The notes beneath the pieces are model-generated. The model was not told the DNA's origin and made no database searches. It worked only from the letters and a program-made list of their open reading frames with translations. Position numbers and translations under genes: made by a program. A stretch of DNA of 64,000 nt from Acinetobacter lwoffii (GTDB lineage: Bacteria > Pseudomonadota > Gammaproteobacteria > Pseudomonadales > Moraxellaceae), in NCBI RefSeq assembly GCF_019048525.1, contig NZ_CP077369.1, forward strand, positions 2,914,001 through 2,978,000, read 5' to 3'. The first letter of the stretch is position 1. Every line of letters begins with the position of its first letter. This document shows positions 55,973 through 64,000 of this stretch, one piece after another.

Positions 55973-56764
55973 TTATGTTTTCGAGGGTTTCTCGAGGGAT
56001 TTTTTTAACGTTTTAATCAGACTCTCACGGCTATTATCAAGTTTTTCCAGATCACTTGTCGAGTGTTTCGTCTGGCTTTGTTTGACATGATATTGCCAAG
56101 CCGGAATCAAGACCTGCTGTGCTTCCTTAAAGCGATCCAGCAAACTAAAGGAAAGCTGCTGCGAAAGCTGCATCTGGGTAATGGCAATGTCATTACTGCT
56201 TTGCAAAGTACGTAGGGTATTGATTTTTTTAGAGAGGCGTTCTGAAAAATTATCCAGTGGATGCTGGTTTTTGACGAATAGCGGATATTCCGACAGAAAC
56301 TCATCTGCTGCGACAATGTGCTTAGCCATCTGTTCGCGCAAACCCAAAAGCTGCTGAAAACGCGACTGCGATTTCTGAATTTCAATCTGTAATTTACGGC
56401 TTAGGTGGTCGGCCTGATCCAGCAAACGGTCCAGTCGTTGATAATATTCCACCTGACTTGAGCCATAATCCAGATCGATGCCCAGCCATTTCTGTAGAGC
56501 ATTAAATTTACGTTTTTTCAGATATTTTTTAGATTCTGCCAAGGCATGAATCAATTGCTCAATGGTCTGGCTTAACTGTTGGGTCAAGTGCGGATCTACA
56601 CCATTCAGTAGAACGGACTGTGCCTGAATCAGAGCATCTGCATAATGATTCAGCCCATATTGATTATCCAGTACAGGCACAAGCTCATTACGCTTAATCG
56701 CCAGAATTTCCTCACGATCAAGCATCATGTCAGTCAAGGCAGGTAGAGCTTCAAAGCGCGACAT
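55973..56764 (-). CDS. Helical protein, divergent TelA-like, first gene of the TelA operon
   Basis: The 263-residue protein has no membrane segment and is predicted almost entirely helical, with a basic patch (KKYLKKRKFNALQKWLG, about 78-94). Near the C-terminus, LRTLQSSNDIAITQMQ and VLIPAWQYHV mirror IRIIQSNNLMLVDKF and ITLPAWKNQI of the adjacent TelA protein, with the same spacing. That suggests a distant paralogue that has lost most family signatures. The gene lies 16 bases before telA. Function unknown. Confidence 0.75.
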   Translation of the reverse strand: MSRFEALPALTDMMLDREEILAIKRNELVPVLDNQYGLNHYADALIQAQSVLLNGVDPHLTQQLSQTIEQLIHALAESKKYLKKRKFNALQKWLGIDLDYGSSQVEYYQRLDRLLDQADHLSRKLQIEIQKSQSRFQQLLGLREQMAKHIVAADEFLSEYPLFVKNQHPLDNFSERLSKKINTLRTLQSSNDIAITQMQLSQQLSFSLLDRFKEAQQVLIPAWQYHVKQSQTKHSTSDLEKLDNSRESLIKTLKKSLEKPSKT

Positions 56765-57060
56765 GGTTGAGGCGATATCCTTTAAAAAAGTGAAACAAAG
56801 AAATTTTGAACATCTTCGAATGTAGCAAAAAAACAGACCGCGTTGTGTATATTTATCCAGAAATTCGTTACATCACTTTAACTAAATCCATGTTTTAACT
56901 TTATTTTAATTATGATTTTGGCAATACGATTCAATTGCAGAGATAAATGACTACGTAGCATTTTGAGAATTATTTAACTTTAAGCATTTAGAACTTTAAA
57001 ATTTATTTAATCTGATCTAAACGCTTACAACATCAGGTTTTACTTAAAATCCATATACAA
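56765..57060. other. Intergenic region upstream of the TelA operon
   Basis: About 300 A/T-rich bases between the TelA operon and the rnk terminator. The promoter of the operon must lie here (minus strand); no ORF, repeat or clear regulatory box was seen. Confidence 0.45.
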
Positions 57061-57084
57061 AAAAAGCCATATTGCTATGGCTTT
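57061..57084 (-). terminator. Terminator of rnk
   Basis: AAAGCCAT/ATGGCTTT stem with a 6-base loop, followed on the minus strand by TTTTTTTG, 22 bases after the rnk stop. Confidence 0.75.
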
Positions 57085-57105
57085 CAAGGATGATCCAACG
57101 CTGGC

Positions 57106-57510
57106 TTAGAGATAATCCCCTTCGCTCTCCGGCTGAAACAGCACTTTTTCGATGGTCACTTTCATGGTATTACCATCTGGTTGTGGCCATTCAATGGTTT
57201 GACCTTCCGCTAAGCCCAAAATGGCGGCGCCTATCGGTGCGATCACATTGACCTGCCCCTTTTCACCCTTAAACTCATGCGGGTAAACCAGTGTCACCTC
57301 AACCGGCTCTGGTGAAGGTGCAATCGTCAACAGTACACGGGAATGCATGGTCACGATATTGCTTGCGATTTCTTTTGGCTCAACTACTTCGGCACGTGCC
57401 AGTTCATCCTCTAAGCGAATCATGGTTTCACTCAGCTTGCTCTGGTTCTCCAGCATCGTTTCCAGACGCTGTAAATCCTGCTCAGATAAAATAATGTTGG
57501 GTTTAGTCAT
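57106..57510 (-). CDS. rnk: Regulator of nucleoside diphosphate kinase (GreA/GreB-like)
   Basis: The 134-residue protein has a short N-terminal helical hairpin (about 10-42) and a GreA/GreB C-terminal FKBP-like domain (about 50-128; VTLVYPHEFKGEKGQVNVIAPIGAAILGLAEGQTI). This short coiled coil is typical of Rnk, which binds RNA polymerase near the secondary channel without transcript cleavage activity. Length matches E. coli Rnk (136). Monocistronic. Confidence 0.9.
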   Translation of the reverse strand: MTKPNIILSEQDLQRLETMLENQSKLSETMIRLEDELARAEVVEPKEIASNIVTMHSRVLLTIAPSPEPVEVTLVYPHEFKGEKGQVNVIAPIGAAILGLAEGQTIEWPQPDGNTMKVTIEKVLFQPESEGDYL

Positions 57511-57970
57511 CCTTATTACCTTGTTTAATGCATAAATGAAAAATTAATCAATCAACCGCCAGCAGCATTTTTAAATACAGGATTTACCCATCTTCAAATG
57601 ATACCGATCCATATAACGTCTAAATAAAAAGAATGATGTCATTCACAGCGCTTATATCAGCACCACCTTACAGTAACATGGGATTCACTCAAGCGCTTCA
57701 TCTACCATGATCTTCAGCTCAATAACCTATTATTTTTAAAGTGTCAGGTTCTGAAAATAATTCCTGTAAATAATTTCAAGCAAAGCATGCAACGAATGCA
57801 TTCATTCTTTTAAAGCATTTAAAAATACAAATAGTTGATAAAAGACTTTAAGCCAGATTGAGAAAAACTCAATATGATTTTATTGATGACTCAATCTCTT
57901 ACGGCATGGAAATTGATCTATATAAGCCCGATCAAGTCTAAACATCTTTTACATCGTTATTTTTACAGCT
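57511..57970. other. Intergenic region between glyA and rnk
   Basis: About 460 bases without a supported gene, holding the rnk promoter region (minus strand). Composition is A/T-rich but less extreme near 57640-57720. I saw no hairpin, repeat or conserved ORF. Confidence 0.45.
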
Positions 57971-57973
57971 ATA

Positions 57974-57995
57974 AAAAAAGCTCCCGGTTGGGAGC
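57974..57995 (-). terminator. Terminator of glyA
   Basis: AGCTCCC/GGGAGCT stem with a GGTT loop; on the minus strand followed by TTTTTTTATAG, about 20 bases after the glyA stop. Confidence 0.85.
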
Positions 57996-58015
57996 TCCTT
58001 TCCGTTTATAAGCGA

Positions 58016-59266
58016 TTATGCATAAACTGGGAATTTAGCACATACCGCTGCAACTTTCTCTTTCACCGCGTTGATAACAGCTTCATCGCCTTTAGCATCT
58101 AGGATGTCAGCGATCCAGCCTGCAAGTTCACGCACTTCAGCTTCGCCAAAACCGCGAGTTGTTACTGCAGGTGTACCGATACGGATACCTGAAGTGACGA
58201 ACGGAGAGCGTGGATCGTTTGGTACAGAGTTTTTGTTCACAGTAATGTGAGCAGCACCTAACCAAGCGTCAGCTTCTTTACCTGTGATGTCTTGTTTGAT
58301 TAAAGACAACAAGAACAAGTGGTTTTCAGTACCACCAGAAACTACGTCATAACCACGAGCGATTAATACTTCAGCCATTGCTTTCGCATTCACAACTACT
58401 TGTTGCTGATAAGCTTTGTATTCAGGTGCCATTGCTTCTTTGAAGCAGATTGCTTTCGCAGCAATCGCGTGAACCAAAGGACCACCCTGGTTGCCTGGGA
58501 ATACAGCCGATTGAAGTTTCTTCTCGATTTCTTCGTTTGCTTTCGCAAGGATCAGACCTGAACGTGGACCACGAAGTGTTTTGTGAGTCGTAGTCGTAGT
58601 AACGTCAGCGATTTGCACCGGGCTTGGGTAAACGCCAGCGGCAACCAGACCTGCAACGTGAGCCATATCAACAAATAGGTAAGCGCCAACTTTGTCCGCG
58701 ATGTCACGGAAACGCTGCCAGTCAACGATTTGGCTGTATGCAGAGAAACCAGCAACGATCATGCGTGGCTTGTGCTCAAGCGCCAAACGCTCAACTTCTT
58801 CGTAATCGATCTCGCCAGTTTCAGGGTTTAAACCGTACTGAATCGCGTTATATGTTTTACCAGAGAAGCTTACTTTTGCACCGTGAGTCAAGTGACCACC
58901 GTGAGCAAGGCTCATACCCAGAACTGTATCGCCCGGGTTAAGAAGCGCTAAGTAAACTGCTGAGTTTGCTTGTGAACCAGCATGTGGCTGAACGTTAGCA
59001 TAATCAGCACCAAAGAGTTCTTTAGCACGGTCAATCGCCAATTGTTCGATAACGTCTACATACTCGCAACCGCCATAGTAGCGTTTACCTGGGTAGCCTT
59101 CCGCATATTTGTTAGTAAGTTTTGAACCTTGAGCTTCCATAACTGCTGGTGAGCAGTAGTTTTCAGAAGCGATTAGCTCAATATGAGCTTCTTGGCGAGC
59201 ATCTTCATTCGAGATTGCTTGAGCTAATTCTGGATCAAATTCAGCGATAGAGATATTGGCAAACAT
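58016..59266 (-). CDS. glyA: Serine hydroxymethyltransferase
   Basis: PLP enzyme that converts serine and tetrahydrofolate to glycine and methylene-tetrahydrofolate. The 416-residue protein has [18 protein letters not shown] (about 29-46), AHGGHLTHG (about 120-128) and the PLP lysine in [14 protein letters not shown] (Lys about 227). Length and motifs are standard. Monocistronic, with codon use fitting a highly expressed gene. The leader upstream is short (about 60-70 bases to a likely promoter), so no glycine-type riboswitch fits there. Confidence 0.97.
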   Translation of the reverse strand: MFANISIAEFDPELAQAISNEDARQEAHIELIASENYCSPAVMEAQGSKLTNKYAEGYPGKRYYGGCEYVDVIEQLAIDRAKELFGADYANVQPHAGSQANSAVYLALLNPGDTVLGMSLAHGGHLTHGAKVSFSGKTYNAIQYGLNPETGEIDYEEVERLALEHKPRMIVAGFSAYSQIVDWQRFRDIADKVGAYLFVDMAHVAGLVAAGVYPSPVQIADVTTTTTHKTLRGPRSGLILAKANEEIEKKLQSAVFPGNQGGPLVHAIAAKAICFKEAMAPEYKAYQQQVVVNAKAMAEVLIARGYDVVSGGTENHLFLLSLIKQDITGKEADAWLGAAHITVNKNSVPNDPRSPFVTSGIRIGTPAVTTRGFGEAEVRELAGWIADILDAKGDEAVINAVKEKVAAVCAKFPVYA

Positions 59267-59374
59267 TAGCGAGGTCCTATTGATTTAGGGCTTTTAAGCC
59301 GTGCTAAGATTGGCGCGTATTGTAGCATGAAGTTTTAAATTTTCGATCATGAACTTTATTCAGTTTGCAATAAA

Positions 59375-59406
59375 AATGGCTCATGTCTAAAAAAACATGA
59401 GCCATT
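59375..59406 (-). terminator. Terminator of the lipase-like lipoprotein gene
   Basis: A 12-bp perfect stem (AATGGCTCATGT and complement) with an A/T loop; on the minus strand it is followed by TTTATTG, 15 bases after the stop codon. Confidence 0.75.
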
Positions 59407-59420
59407 CAGATAAAAATAAG

Positions 59421-60662
59421 TTATTGAATTGGCATTAGAGATTTTACATCTGAAATAATATTAGGAATATTCAGTGCATAGACGCTACCATGATCCCATT
59501 TAGTCGCATTTGACTCATCCGTAATATAATGTACTGAAGTTTGTTTCTGATTGGCGAGTGCAACTAAAACATCTGTTGCTGCTTTGGGAACGGTACTATC
59601 TGCTGAACCCTGATAAATAATCACTGGCGTAGAAACTTTAACAAGTAAAGGCTGAGAATCTTTTTCCAAGAAGCTCTTTACGACTGGAATATTCATAAAG
59701 TTAGTTTGAGTACGCGGATATCCTTCTAAAGTTCCTTTATTTTGAGCATACTGTCCCATTGCAGCACCAAATTTATTACCCAGTACATCATAGCAATCAG
59801 TTTCCGCATTCTTGGCGATCTGGTCAGTCGGTGTTTTAAAAATCTGGCTATATTGCAGATTTGGGTTTGGATTACGTAAACCGGCAGTAATCAATGCCGT
59901 GAACGTATCTAAAGACGCCAAAGTTTCAATCTTTTTACCCAGATCGGTTTCTTGTCCAGCTTGCGCCTCACCACCTGACAAAATCAGGCTAAAATTAGAA
60001 GCAGGTGCTAGAGCCACTGTCCCCTTATAAGTCATTTGAGCAGCTCGTGCTGCATATTGTGCAGCACCTAAAGCTGCCTGTCCCCCTTGAGAATGCCCAA
60101 CAGCCATCCATTGACTAGATGCATCTGTCCCTAAATAATCTTTTGCAGCGACAACGGCATCGGTAATCGAATAGGCTTCACTCTTGAGATTCAGGAAAGG
60201 ATGGAGCTCTTTTCCACCAGGCTCACCTAAACCTTCATAATCGGGTGCAACGACCACATATCCCGCTTGAAGAAATCCAGCAATCATATTCCTGATAAAA
60301 GGATTCAGTGCATTTCGACTTGGTGCACATTGGTCAGCAACGCCAGTCGTGCCATGAGCCCATGCGACGATCGGCCATCCCTTTGCTGGTGGTGTTCCCT
60401 CAGGGGTGAACACCAATGCAGTCGCTTGTGTTTCTTTACCATTAATCCCTAACATCTTATAAGTCATGATCACACTTTCGTCAGCGATCCCGGCGAAATC
60501 CGTTTCAGTATAGGCCATCGGGGTTGCCACCACCGGATTGTCTATATCATTTACAGGAAGAGCGGGTTTGGACTCATAAAAACGATCATTATCGCTATCA
60601 TTACAAGCAGTTAAAGCCACGCTTAAAGCGAGCAGCGTACCAGTCAATACTTGACGTTTCAT
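59421..60662 (-). CDS. Secreted lipase/esterase-like lipoprotein (alpha/beta hydrolase)
   Basis: The 413-residue protein (start MKRQVLTGTLL at 60662, AAGGA about 8 bases upstream) has lipobox LTAC (about Cys20). Its alpha/beta hydrolase domain resembles the secretory lipase (LIP) family: AHGTTG oxyanion loop (about 106-111), nucleophile GHSQGGQAA (Ser about 199), Asp in QGSADSTVP (about 351) and His in KWDHGSVY (about 393). Two mature Cys (CAPSRN and DCYDVLG) may pair. Substrate unknown; polyester or triglyceride hydrolysis are both possible. Monocistronic. Confidence 0.87.
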   Translation of the reverse strand: MKRQVLTGTLLALSVALTACNDSDNDRFYESKPALPVNDIDNPVVATPMAYTETDFAGIADESVIMTYKMLGINGKETQATALVFTPEGTPPAKGWPIVAWAHGTTGVADQCAPSRNALNPFIRNMIAGFLQAGYVVVAPDYEGLGEPGGKELHPFLNLKSEAYSITDAVVAAKDYLGTDASSQWMAVGHSQGGQAALGAAQYAARAAQMTYKGTVALAPASNFSLILSGGEAQAGQETDLGKKIETLASLDTFTALITAGLRNPNPNLQYSQIFKTPTDQIAKNAETDCYDVLGNKFGAAMGQYAQNKGTLEGYPRTQTNFMNIPVVKSFLEKDSQPLLVKVSTPVIIYQGSADSTVPKAATDVLVALANQKQTSVHYITDESNATKWDHGSVYALNIPNIISDVKSLMPIQ

Positions 60663-60993
60663 CGATCTTATCCTTATCTTATTTATTATCATCTCTAATG
60701 AGTTTTTCTGGTTTTATCTTTAACAAACGATAAAACCACATGTAATTTCCCAATTTATCTAAACAATATCAAGAAAAGAATGCGTTATTTTTTCTATTAA
60801 ATTCGCGTCAGTTTATATTTATTATGAAATCATCAAACTTAAAACTAGAAAATTTCCCCTTTTCAGAACTATACAAATAGTCGTCATACGTTAAAAAGCC
60901 TGCAATTAATACAGAAATAAAGCAATTCAATTGTCAGTTGCAAAATAATAATGTTAGATTTTACTCTCCTCTCTTTTCAGGCACATTTCCGAC
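60663..60993. other. Divergent intergenic region between the lipase and ExoX-like genes
   Basis: About 330 A/T-rich bases carrying promoters for both genes. No convincing -35/-10 pair, ORF or repeat was identified by eye. Confidence 0.4.
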
Positions 60994-61692
60994 ATGCAGG
61001 CCATTATTCTTGATACCGAAACGCATACTTTAAATGGTCAACCCATCGAAATTGCTTATGCGCCTGTAGAAATTGTAGAGCATAAAATCAGTCTGGATAA
61101 AAGCCGCCTGTTTGATCAGCTTTATTCATGTGACGAAGCCATTTCTTTTGCTGCCATGGCCGTGCATCATATTCTGGAATCGGATCTGGAAGGTCAGCCG
61201 CATTACAGTACCTTTCGCCTGCCTGATGAAACCGTCTACATGATCGGCCATAATATTGATTATGACGTCCGTGCCATCGAAAAATGTGGTGTAGATACTT
61301 CAAAAATCAAGGCGATTTGTACACTGGCTTTAGCACGTCGGGTCTGGCCAGATGCAGAAGCACACAATATTTCTGCACTGATTTATATGATCACCAAAGG
61401 CAGCGAAAGAGCGCGTGAAATGATTCGTAAAGCGCATCGTGCCGATATGGATATTATTTTAACTGCCAATATTTTGATGCATATTGTGCATCATTTAAAA
61501 ATCAACAGTATGCAGGAATTATTCGATGCTTCTGAAGATGCGCGAATTCCACGTACGATTAATTTTGGTAAACATCGCGGCACCGCTATTGCAGAACTAC
61601 CTGCTGACTATGTGCAATGGTTACTGCGTCAGGATGAACTCGATCCTTATTTACGCAAGGCACTTGAAAATACGGCGATCACGACATTATAG
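60994..61692 (+). CDS. 3'-5' exonuclease, ExoX-like, with a C-terminal DUF3820 domain
   Basis: The 232-residue protein has a DEDDh exonuclease domain: DTET (7-10, motif I), HNIDYDVRA (about 85-93, motif II) and HRADMDI (about 148-154, motif III His/Asp). From about residue 182 a DUF3820-type module follows (INFGKHRGTAIAELPADYVQWLL), a short domain often attached to exonucleases. E. coli ExoX acts in mismatch repair and DNA-damage tolerance; the same role is inferred. It starts right after a CAGG element. Confidence 0.85.
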   Translation: MQAIILDTETHTLNGQPIEIAYAPVEIVEHKISLDKSRLFDQLYSCDEAISFAAMAVHHILESDLEGQPHYSTFRLPDETVYMIGHNIDYDVRAIEKCGVDTSKIKAICTLALARRVWPDAEAHNISALIYMITKGSERAREMIRKAHRADMDIILTANILMHIVHHLKINSMQELFDASEDARIPRTINFGKHRGTAIAELPADYVQWLLRQDELDPYLRKALENTAITTL

Positions 61693-61793
61693 GTTTTATT
61701 AAAATAAACCTCTGTATTTTAATAAATACTTCATATTAATGTAATTTTCACAGATTATGCTCTAGCTGAATTTAAGCAACCATCTATTCAGCT

Positions 61794-62459
61794 ATGATGC
61801 ATTTTTATAAAACTCAACGTGGGATCGAGGTGCTACAGGATCGCTCCATCCCACTGACCGCACGCCAACGCCGCTTATTGGTTCTGATCGGCAGCCAGGA
61901 TTTCAACTTATTAAATGATGGCTTAAAACAACAGCTTGCTCCTGCCGAACTCTTAGATCAGCTTTATGCCATGGATTTAATTATTCCAGCTGAAACGGGC
62001 GAGGTAGCCATCAGTCAAAAGCAGGCTGATGCAAGAACAGATACAAAAGTTGACCTGGCACACTCCGAGATTCACCGATCGTTGGACTCATCGATAGCAG
62101 CAGCTTCTGCGACAAAAGAACTCCATCCTGAGATGGAATCCATTAAAGTAGCGCAGGACATTCCATCTGCTGAAACGGATTCAAGCCATGCAAAAAAGCT
62201 GCCTGAACTGCAACCTATGTCTTTTGAAGACCTTAAATATATGATGATGGAAAGCTTACAAAAATATTGTGGCTTGATGGCCAAGCAGCAAATTCATCAG
62301 ATTTTACAGGCGCCGGATACGCGCAGTTTAAAACTGTGCCAAATGCAATGGATTACGTCCCTTCAGGAAAGCCGTATTGCTCCCCAAGAATTGAATCACA
62401 TTCTGAAGCAGATCAATTTTGCTTTAGATCAATTACAGCAAAATAAAGCTGAAGACTAA
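61794..62459 (+). CDS. Conserved hypothetical protein
   Basis: The 221-residue cytoplasmic protein has an N-terminal winged-helix-like region (about 1-60: LTARQRRLLVLIGSQDF then LDQLYAMDLI, the look of a small transcription factor or adaptor fold). An acidic, Ser/Ala-rich linker (about 70-135) and a C-terminal helical domain (about 140-218) complete it. No signal peptide or catalytic motif. It follows the exonuclease gene on the same strand after about 100 bases. I do not recognise the family; the start could be either of two adjacent ATG codons. Confidence 0.72.
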   Translation: MMHFYKTQRGIEVLQDRSIPLTARQRRLLVLIGSQDFNLLNDGLKQQLAPAELLDQLYAMDLIIPAETGEVAISQKQADARTDTKVDLAHSEIHRSLDSSIAAASATKELHPEMESIKVAQDIPSAETDSSHAKKLPELQPMSFEDLKYMMMESLQKYCGLMAKQQIHQILQAPDTRSLKLCQMQWITSLQESRIAPQELNHILKQINFALDQLQQNKAED

Positions 62460-62660
62460 TAAGATCTTAGTCTTTAAAACTCTTAAATGAGCAAGTTTAA
62501 CAATAAGCTAGCTTTGATTGTTTAAGATAACCGATTGATTATTTGAAATATTTATATTCAAGCGAAATTTAAAGCTCGGAATATCCGACTTAAGCGTGAT
62601 AGAAAAAATAATTACAATCCCGCCATATAGTGAGCATAGACATCCGGTAGGATCATGTAT

Positions 62661-63011
62661 ATGTCACATTATTTAGAATTCGATGCGTTCGATAATCCCA
62701 TGCAACTGAGTAAAGTTGGCAACTGGGTGATCACCTTTTTAAGTCCGGTTGAAGAACTGCAATTTGTACAACTGGCGATTACCTATGTGCTTCCCCGCCA
62801 GATCAGTGACAGCTTGCAACCGCGCCGTATATTGATTCAAAAAAGTCCCATTGAGCATCATTGGCTGATTCAGGCCATTGAATGTTTTGATAGCACGACT
62901 CGTCAGGAAATTTCTTTAAGCCCTGAGCATACAACCGCACAGCAAACTTTAGCGCAGATTCTAAAAGATTTTGAAAAATATGATGTGAATGTGCAGCTTA
63001 AACAGATTTAA
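62661..63011 (+). CDS. Conserved hypothetical protein
   Basis: The 116-residue protein (start MSHYLEFDAFDN; AGGA about 8 bases upstream, whereas the ATG at 62655 is too close to it) has an alpha/beta pattern without signal peptide, membrane segment or Cys-rich motif. One Cys (IECFD) is present. The sequence looks coding in base composition and carries a terminator-like hairpin downstream. No family recognised. Confidence 0.65.
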   Translation: MSHYLEFDAFDNPMQLSKVGNWVITFLSPVEELQFVQLAITYVLPRQISDSLQPRRILIQKSPIEHHWLIQAIECFDSTTRQEISLSPEHTTAQQTLAQILKDFEKYDVNVQLKQI

Positions 63012-63163
63012 ATATTTGCTCACTCCAGCGAGCTTTTTTATTGTTATGGGATATTTCTTCGGCCAATTAAAGCCCATTATCACGTTGTCTTCTCTTAGAG
63101 ATTGAATCAGCTTCTGATTATAGCTGCATACATTAGTATCCAAGCTGGCAAATACCAGAGTAT

Positions 63164-63192
63164 AAAAAACTCACCTAAATGGTGAGTTTTTT
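63164..63192. terminator. Bidirectional terminator between two small unknown genes
   Basis: AAAACTCACC/GGTGAGTTTT stem with a 5-base loop and T/A runs on both sides, between convergent genes ending at 63011 (+) and 63264 (-). Confidence 0.85.
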
Positions 63193-63263
63193 AACTGCTG
63201 AATCGGTGATTTCGGATAAATAAGTTCAATTTTTTTCTACCTATCTGAAGTTCACTGATTAAA

Positions 63264-63482
63264 TTATTCGACAACGCGATAAATATTTGAAGATTTTTGG
63301 CTTTCAAATAATAGCTCAATACTCGGCAGAATCGTTTCACCATCCACCACAATATGTTCAATTTTTTTGACCAACTCAGCTGCATGATGAGTGCTGTGCT
63401 CTGCAAAGGAACGCAGCATCGCTTTCGCTTCAGTCACTTGGCTAAATTGATCTTTCACCTTGATATCAATCATCTTTGACAT
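63264..63482 (-). CDS. Small conserved hypothetical protein
   Basis: The 72-residue protein (start MSKMIDIKVKDQ at 63482, with GGAAGG 5 bases upstream) has a long amphipathic helix (about 12-48) containing HSTHHAAEL and a short beta-like end. The strong ribosome-binding site and downstream terminator support expression. An overlapping frame (63191-63406) on the same strand is less protein-like. Function unknown. Confidence 0.65.
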   Translation of the reverse strand: MSKMIDIKVKDQFSQVTEAKAMLRSFAEHSTHHAAELVKKIEHIVVDGETILPSIELLFESQKSSNIYRVVE

Positions 63483-63640
63483 TTTTCCTTCCTCTCTCAT
63501 CATCCAATTTGCAGTTTTTTATACCATAATTAGCCAAGCGATTAATCTTCAAGATGTTAGCGAATTTGGCAATGTAAACTTTTTTATCTGGATGGATTAT
63601 AAGAAAAAGAATATTAAACTGAATGAATTGCGCAGACATT

Positions 63641-63665
63641 AAAAAAGCTCGCATTTCTGCGAGCT
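63641..63665 (-). terminator. Terminator of an unassigned minus-strand transcript
   Basis: AGCTCGC/GCGAGCT stem with a 6-base loop, followed on the minus strand by TTTTTT. The gene it serves lies to its right, possibly the small ORF at 63728-63922 or a gene beyond the window. Confidence 0.8.
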
Positions 63666-63727
63666 CTGTGTTGGATGGCTAGTGCTAGATTTATTGTCTG
63701 GTGATAAACATCAAACTCAACTAACTG

Positions 63728-63922
63728 TCATTGATCCGTCCAACTTATCGGTAGCGTCTTATTGGTTTTACGACCTACCATGAGTTCAATATAGCAGTAT
63801 TTTTTTAACCGACAATACTCTTTTACACTTCTAAAAGAAGACTTATACAAGATTTCAATTGTCATTTTTTTAAAGCAGATTAAAATATTTCTGGCTTGTA
63901 TTACGAAGAATTCTACATTCAT
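63728..63922 (-). CDS. Possible small ORF at the right edge
   Basis: A 64-codon frame rich in Lys, Arg, Tyr, Ile and Cys, ending 62 bases before the terminator at 63641-63665. It is basic with no signal peptide. No good ribosome-binding site is seen upstream of the ATG, and A/T-rich DNA easily gives such frames. The terminator downstream is the main support. The rest of 63483-64000 shows no other feature. Confidence 0.25.
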   Translation of the reverse strand: MNVEFFVIQARNILICFKKMTIEILYKSSFRSVKEYCRLKKYCYIELMVGRKTNKTLPISWTDQ

Positions 63923-64000
63923 ATCATCTTTATTTAATTCATTGATTTCTAGAAAAATATCTTATTAAACTTACGATTTCCGATTGAATAGCCCGCTCAA

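Noticed and set aside
57640..57730. Possible gene remnant on the minus strand between glyA and rnk
   Set aside because: Only about a dozen codons read like protein before stops on both sides; not enough to support a pseudogene.
59267..59345. Glycine or SAM riboswitch in front of glyA
   Set aside because: The space before the probable promoter is too short, and only a small GGCTTAAAAGCC hairpin is present.
63191..63406. 71-codon minus-strand ORF overlapping the 63264-63482 gene
   Set aside because: The overlapping frame at 63264-63482 has a strong ribosome-binding site and better composition.

Overview
The window is chromosomal DNA from a gammaproteobacterium of the family Moraxellaceae, almost certainly Acinetobacter. 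The evidence is the A/T-rich composition, the fused TyrA-AroA enzyme, a CsrA with a long C-terminal tail, the alaS-lysC-csrA and pheA-hisC-tyrA/aroA orders, and protein sequences close to remembered Acinetobacter homologues. The species cannot be fixed by reading alone. No rRNA, tRNA, CRISPR array, prophage, integrase or insertion sequence was found, so this looks like ordinary core chromosome with a few lineage-specific islands.

Layout. 0-10 kb: 3' part of a D,D-carboxypeptidase gene, type II NADH dehydrogenase, SlyD, an M48 lipoprotein protease, hisZ-purA, and an Lrp regulator divergent from azlCD. 10-20 kb: a GAPDH/E4PDH-family gene, alaS-lysC-csrA, rnhB, a cytochrome b561 flanked by two related Cys-containing lipoproteins, and a purine pair (adenine deaminase-type enzyme and NCS2 permease). 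20.3-21.5 kb: a gene-poor A/T-rich stretch holding a small ORF interrupted by TAG. 21.5-32 kb: yaaA, a hydrolase, a GNAT enzyme, pheA-hisC-tyrA/aroA, a DJ-1 family protein, an acyl-CoA dehydrogenase and dctA. 32-45 kb: ybiB, yeaC-nadK, mrcB with a TPR lipoprotein, a Nudix/ThiE-like fusion, Fur-controlled hemP, ygiW-qseBC, a GspE/PilB-type ATPase and a DUF4010 membrane protein. 45-54 kb: a repeat-containing lipoprotein, trmO, fpr, two tiny paralogous lipoproteins, a CDF metal exporter with a divergent CadR/PbrR-like regulator, trhP-yfhL, a cluster of RNA hairpins and ahpF. 54-64 kb: a three-gene TelA operon, rnk, glyA, a secreted lipase-like lipoprotein, an ExoX-like nuclease and several small unknown genes.

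How the genes fit together. Aromatic and histidine synthesis share the pheA-hisC-tyrA/aroA run. Prephenate from that pathway is also the co-substrate reported for TrhP-dependent tRNA hydroxylation, and trhP and its likely ferredoxin partner yfhL are adjacent here. Adenine deaminase plus permease forms a purine salvage unit. Envelope functions are prominent (PBP1b, PBP5/6, at least seven predicted lipoproteins, YgiW-QseBC).

The least explained items are the two pairs of Cys-conserved paralogous lipoproteins, the TelA operon whose first gene looks like a divergent TelA relative, the three-hairpin segment between yfhL and ahpF, and the TAG-interrupted small ORF. No complete new defence or mobile system is visible.
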